In this document: one piece after another, positions 59,421 to 64,000 of the stretch | How the letters are laid out: every line of letters starts with the position of its first letter | Position numbering within the stretch: position 1 is the first letter of the stretch | Source: Hyaloperonospora brassicae | Lineage: Eukaryota; Oomycota; Peronosporomycetes; Peronosporales; Peronosporaceae | Length of the DNA stretch: 64,000 nt | Assembly (NCBI GenBank): GCA_947650285.1 | Contig: CANTFL010000482.1 | Coordinates: 1-64,000, forward strand | Reading direction: 5' to 3' | Notes under the pieces: generated by a model | Told to the model about the DNA's origin: nothing | Database searches by the model: none | What the model saw: the letters and a program-made list of their open reading frames with translations, nothing else | Program-made: the position numbers and the translations under genes

Positions 59421-60606
59421 ACCACCTTACGCCATTTCAACGGCTACTCAGCGTGATCGACTATGATAGGCTTGTCCTATATCGTCGGGATCTCCCTCGT
59501 CTGGGTAATACGCATACAATTTGCCATAATGTGATCCGACCGATTGAATCTCGACATCAGGGATGAATGTCTCCTAGTTCCTCGCACGTCTTAATATTTG
59601 CATCAAGTAAACAGCCTGGTAGAATTGTTCACGTTGACCTTTAGTAAACACTTCATTGCAGTCATAATAAATGAATGTAATTTTTATGTGAAGTTCTGGC
59701 TCGCGTCATCGTCAGCAAGTAGGGCTGACGCTTTCGGCCCATCCTCATTCCTCTTTATGCGTCATTGCATATAAAATGCTCCATTGGAGCCCGAAGACAT
59801 TTTGTAAGATCGATCAAGTCTTCGGAATCTACTACCGCTTCAGGTATGCATATTTCGCGGACCTGCAATGGTACCGCTACGAGCTTTCGCCGTCGTCGTT
59901 CCAGCCATGGAGTGGGGTGTCAAAAAGCATGATGAGTACCAAAACACTAACTGAGATAGACCGTCGGCCTTCGGGGTGGGGGGTACCTCGACGCCGCCTA
60001 TCGACCTTGAGTCACTTTGTGCACTTGTCGGCTGGCGTGTTTCACTCTTCGGTAGACTCAGAAGGAGACTGATACGTGTTAGACTTGGCAGAGGTATACT
60101 TTGGGTCCCGAATGGATATGCTTCAATCGGTGGTCGAGTAGGTGGCCACTCGGTCGACTAGGTCGAGGGTGGGCTTATGGTCGAATGCTTCAGGTATCTT
60201 GTCGCTCCTGGACTTTCGTGTAATCAATCACAGGGATGTTGATTCTCCTGGCCTTTACCGTGCTCCCTAAACACTAGGTTGGGAGACCGCTTCCGATAGT
60301 AGATCTTGAGGGGGGTTGCTACTCGACAAACCCACAGGTTAAATACTTCTTGGAAATCTACTTGCACTTGGTACTGCTACGAAATCGACTTCAAGAAGGG
60401 GTGGGACCAAAGTACATCCATTCCCCGGAACAGGATTGCAAACCATGTGCAAGCTCCTTCAAATAAGACGAAGACTTTCCAAGTAGATCGCAAATTGAGT
60501 GGTGTTGAATGTCTTTGTATCCTTTACCTCCGTTAATCTATCCTTACCTCGTGTCCTAATTCCCGGTTTGACTGTACAGAAGAAGCTTGAGCTCAAGAGA
60601 TACGAC
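59421..60606. other. Unassigned interval at the 5' side of element C
   Basis: An open frame of 98 codons on + (59776-60072, with FGIYYRFRYAYFADLQWYRY) and a 76-codon frame (60306-60536) have no recognisable motif. Words such as ggtcgagtaggtggccactc and ggtcgactaggtcgag near 60130-60170 form a small imperfect local repeat. The sequence is richer in G+C than the AT-rich flanks and may be a fragment of another mobile element. Confidence 0.4.
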
Positions 60607-60930
60607 GTCCACCTTGAAGAACCCGGGTTCCACCTTGAGGGGGCCAACGTCCACCTTGAGAGACGCTAGGTTCATCTTGAGCGACAGGAGGTTCACGTTG
60701 AAGGAACGACGTCCACCTTAAAGGAACCGAGACCCACCTTGAGAGACGCGAGGTTCATTTTTGAGGACCGAGGTCCACCTTGAGGGACCCGACATTTACC
60801 TTGAGAGACGCTAGGTTCACCTTGAGAGACGGAAGGTTCACGTTGTGGTAGCGACGTTTACCTCGAGGGGCCCGAGGCCCACCTTCACGGACCCACCATC
60901 CACCTTCAGGGACCGGACCTTCAGATGACG
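60607..60930. repeat. 21-bp minisatellite (~16 imperfect units)
   Basis: The unit is of the type ccaccttgagagacgctaggt and recurs about every 19-22 bp from 60607 to about 60930. On the minus strand the 21-bp period is kept in frame over part of the array (61060-60755), giving seven-residue units SLKVNLA, SLKVNVG and SLKVDLG. Other parts have one-base indels that break the phase. Confidence 0.85.
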
Positions 60931-61697
60931 GACCGTGATTTACTCCTTTTGTTATCATTGACGTGGTACTTCTGGCGATGATTTCTCCTCGGTAGGTGTT
61001 GTGGGTCTTCTCCATCCGAATGTCTCGTCGCCTTCGTGACTCCTTTCTCCTTGTCACCATTCCCTGAGGGATAAATCGTTGTTACTTCGGTGCGCCGGCC
61101 TCCGGGTTTATCATTTCCGATAAGCACTTCACCACACATACTACGTCGGTCGGGAGAAGTGCATTTTGTATACAATTTCCTTTACTTCCGGTATAGGTTC
61201 ATGGGAAAGTTACTCGTGGAGGATACTGGTGCACCACGTGCTGGATCACTTAAATTTGACAGGTATACATCCATCGGCACATACTGTGGTGTCAGATAAA
61301 GCTTCCATAGATCTTTTTGTACAGCTTTTTCTCAAGACTTCCTCTCCTCGGCCCTAGAAATCCTCCCTGTAGATGTGTTCGTGCTGCTTGTCATAGCCTA
61401 TCATCAAGGTAAGGAGGCTAAAATCCATATTTTTATATTTTCCATATATGCAATCAACATAGAACAGTATTATAATTTCCTCCTTTCCACAAGCGCTGGT
61501 TACCATTGACCATCGATCCTATTACTACCCATACTTCGCTTAAGAGCTTAAAAATAAGAGATGTCACCATATTTGTGGAAATTCGGACCATGAACAGATC
61601 CGATTATCGTGGGTATATAGATTTGCCGTATTTGGCTTAAAAATAATATTGATACTAACAAATTTTCAGGCGTAGTAGATATTATTTCGTATATTGC
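60931..61697. other. Interval between minisatellite and LTR, no recognised gene
   Basis: The minus frame 61175-60921 (84 codons, with GEVLIGNDKPGG) runs into the minisatellite. I cannot assign it. The last ~350 bp are AT-rich. The leader expected after a 5' LTR (gcgcgtgcctggatc) is absent here, so the neighbouring LTR is not simply the 5' LTR of element C. Confidence 0.45.
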
Positions 61698-62973
61698 TGT
61701 GGTGGAGTGGTGATCGTTTTTTTTGAGGAGTTGATTTCAACTCTCCACTGGCGCCCGGACGACCGACTAACGGAGGGGGTACTCCGAATCCGTGTTCTTG
61801 ATAGCCTTCCTCACCTTGTATACCCGTCGGTGGGGCGGGTCGCACTCTTCCAGGGGGACTCGTGTCAATAGAAAACTTGACCGTGTTTGCGATGGGGTCG
61901 AGGTTCGATCACGGTGTGGAAATCTTCGCATCACGATCGAGGTTGGTGTGATCACGTGGAATTCGTCACGCGATCACTTGTGTGCTTGTGGGGTGCTCGA
62001 TATGGGTCACCATGATCTGTAACAGATCGCCTTGTCCAAATGTAGACCTTGTTTCGCGGGCCTTCTGACCACTTGAGCCGTCTCGCGATCTTGGGTCCTC
62101 AACCACAAAGGGTTTCCTGCGTCCAGTCGCAGTTGGGGTGTTGTTTGAGAGATCCTGATCCCTGGCCAAACAATCCAGGGATATCACTTGATTAAAGTAT
62201 ACAAACCTTTCCTTGACGTCGGGTGGCCAATGATCCACCAGGAGGAGAGGTCGACACGGGTACTTTGAAGCAAATTGAACTCTGTTTAATGTTAACCAAT
62301 CAAAACCCAACAACCCTATCCCTATGTCTTGGACATCATTTGCCACATGTCGCTCTCTCTAGGCGATAGCGAACTTGTACTTGCGTTGCCCACACCTGAT
62401 ATGCTTGTCTGATCGCGATCACATACCTGATCACTGATCCCGATCTCGATCGCTTCCTGATCGCGACCACCTTGCTGATCGAGGATCGCATGGTGTGCTC
62501 CACACCAATATGATTGCGATCACTTAGCTGATCAATGATCACGATCGCGATCACATACCTGATCCCTGATTACGACCCCGATCGCCTCCGAATCGCGATC
62601 GCCTTGCTGATCGCGGATCACATAATGTGCTCCACATTATTTGATCGCGATCACATACTTGTGACCACATACTTGATCACTGATCACGATTTCGGTCACT
62701 AAATACGATCTCGATCGACTCCTTGATTGCGATTGCCTTGCTGATCGCAGTTCCATTCCTGATTGACCGATCGCCAACGTTACCTTCCGCCTCATACTTT
62801 GACTCAAGATCGCAGGTCCTATCCTGCCCGACCTGATATCCATTTTAGTCTAACTGTCCAATGAACGCGATCGGACCATATGTGGGAAACGGCAGCCAAC
62901 CCCTAACTGGCTCGGACACAACGGGAATGCGATCAGTTCCTCCATAGCAAATTTCTATAGTTGCTTTACATCA
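61698..62973 (-). repeat. Well-preserved LTR (1276 bp), probably solo
   Basis: On the minus strand it starts tgatgtaaagcaactatag at 62973 and ends ccactccaccaca at 61698. It is a close full-length match to A's 3' LTR, including the gatc palindrome cluster (about 62400-62700). It sits beside the very decayed element C and has no leader or gag directly inside it, so it looks like a later insertion reduced to a solo LTR. Five-base flanks on the element strand (aaata before, gcaat after) do not match, so no target duplication is proven. Confidence 0.85.
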
Positions 62974-64000
62974 TATTTGGTGCGCTGCGAAGTATGTGAC
63001 GTCGAGGATTGCCATGTGCACGAAAAATGATTAATAATTGTACGATACGATGTTTGGGGAGCAGTGGTGGATAAAATTAGGAACTCGGAGTTGACCTGAA
63101 TAATTGGTCTCATTAAGTTTTAGTTCAAGTTATATGTGTGTGGCTTTATGCAGATTAAAGAGGAGAGTTTTTATTTCTGTGTGTGTATTCAGGATAGAAC
63201 TACGATGATAACGACAGATATGCTTGTAAAATTTAGGGACAGCGCACTAAGAGAGTTGATGGGGATAGCGCATTGCGATGTAAAGAAATGCATGGTAAGA
63301 AAAATATTGTTTGTCTGTAATCTAGATTTTGGATCTTTTAGTCGGTGTTCGAATAAAACTGTAGGTAAATTATAATAGTAGACACTGGTATGGGCAACTC
63401 CAAATCAGTTTATCACATGAGTTATTAATTGAGCCGCATATCACTTTCAGTAAATTCGTTTGTCGGCATCCGACATCTTTCAGGCAGATTGAGAGGAGTT
63501 GATATGCAGCTTCGCTAGAGCTCGTGCGTGATTTGATTAGCATAATAACCCGACAAGTGATGGGACAAACATATAAGTGCTAAGAAGTTCATTGAACGAG
63601 TAAAACTTCTCGATTATCAAAGCTTGGATTGCAATTTATGGAGATATTCTACTGCTCAAATGAAAAACAGTTGACGCTTAGAAAATCAAAAGGTTACGAA
63701 TCATACACCAAATATATGACGCTTCATGATACACAGAATACGCAGCAAGATAATTGCAGGTCGGTGTGACTTAGGAAGGCTTGTGAAAGATAAACGATAA
63801 AAGAAATGTTAAATAAGACGTGCATTGGAGTGATCAACACGTCAACTATTATTCTGTTATGATGCTTCGGGAGCTCTGAATTATAAAGCGTACTTTTTGA
63901 CACTTTTGTACGGGAAAAAATATCACGAATTTATTACGAGGTCAGATACCACCCACCACATTACTTATTAATGGTTGTCGTTTATAAATAGGACAATGTA
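62974..64000. other. AT-rich interval, no recognisable gene
   Basis: One 79-codon open frame on + (63136-63375, with MLVKFRDSALRELMGIAHCD) has no motif I recognise and no support from its context. Nothing else stands out. Confidence 0.55.

Larger units (their letters stand above)
50010..61690 (-). mobile_element. Ty3/gypsy LTR retrotransposon C, very decayed
   Basis: A third copy of the family on the minus strand is recognisable by collinear fragments: 3' LTR near 50010-51075, antisense coding unit on + at about 51430-53470, chromodomain 54060-53865, integrase 55360-54470, archaeal-like RNase H 56110-55740, RNase H near 56640-56460, RT YFDD near 57121-57104, protease 58182-57979 and gag core 59420-58980. 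Every domain is broken. The 5' end is unclear because the gag N-terminus is unrecognisable and the next LTR (61698-62973) is far younger. It therefore may not be the partner of the LTR at 50010. Confidence 0.8.

Noticed and set aside
61698..62973. Clean target-site duplication around the young LTR
   Set aside because: The flanking five bases (aaata and gcaat, read on the element strand) do not match; they are only vaguely similar when shifted by one base.

Overview
This is repeat-dense eukaryotic DNA, and I find no ordinary host gene that I can support. The best guess is an oomycete (Phytophthora or downy-mildew type, about 0.7). Three copies of one long Ty3/gypsy family share a domain order (gag with zinc knuckles, protease, RT, degenerate RNase H, a second archaeal-like RNase H, integrase, chromodomain) that matches what I recall for the oomycete 'Chronos' group. 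The RNase H wording (YASKW..., WPVTFTSRTLKP) also resembles Phytophthora elements I remember. I could not search a database.

Layout. 1-16178: tandem satellite with a unit near 430 bp, about 39 units, with a higher-order sub-array at about 5.8-9.5 kb built from truncated ~325-bp units. 16179-30905: element A (+), with a truncated 5' LTR and a complete 3' LTR. Its gag-pol is broken by stops and frameshifts and carries a separate 803-bp poly(A)-type insertion at 21132-21934. 30906-about 43190: element B (-), tail-to-tail with A. About 43.2-50.0 kb: AT-rich DNA with no recognisable gene, plus one decayed solo LTR near 46.3-47.1 kb. 50010-about 61.7 kb: element C (-), very decayed but collinear with A and B, with an unassigned stretch and a 21-bp minisatellite at its 5' end. 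61698-62973: a much better preserved LTR (-). 62974-64000: AT-rich, nothing recognised.

The most notable system is a second coding unit between pol and the 3' LTR, on the strand opposite to gag-pol. It can be followed in all three copies: A on - at about 29560-26835, B on + at about 31320-33717, C on + at about 51430-53470. It has a Ser/Pro-rich start, a long coiled coil, a basic Ser/Lys/Arg-rich middle and two conserved C-terminal blocks. I do not recognise the protein. The same copies have lost the first catalytic Asp of the original RNase H (His, Tyr and Asn in A, B and C) but keep an archaeal-like RNase H. That combination recalls plant Tat-lineage elements such as Grande, which also carry an antisense gene downstream of pol.

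All coding regions here are decayed or frameshifted, so they are reported as pseudogene segments. Boundaries marked 'about' were placed by eye.
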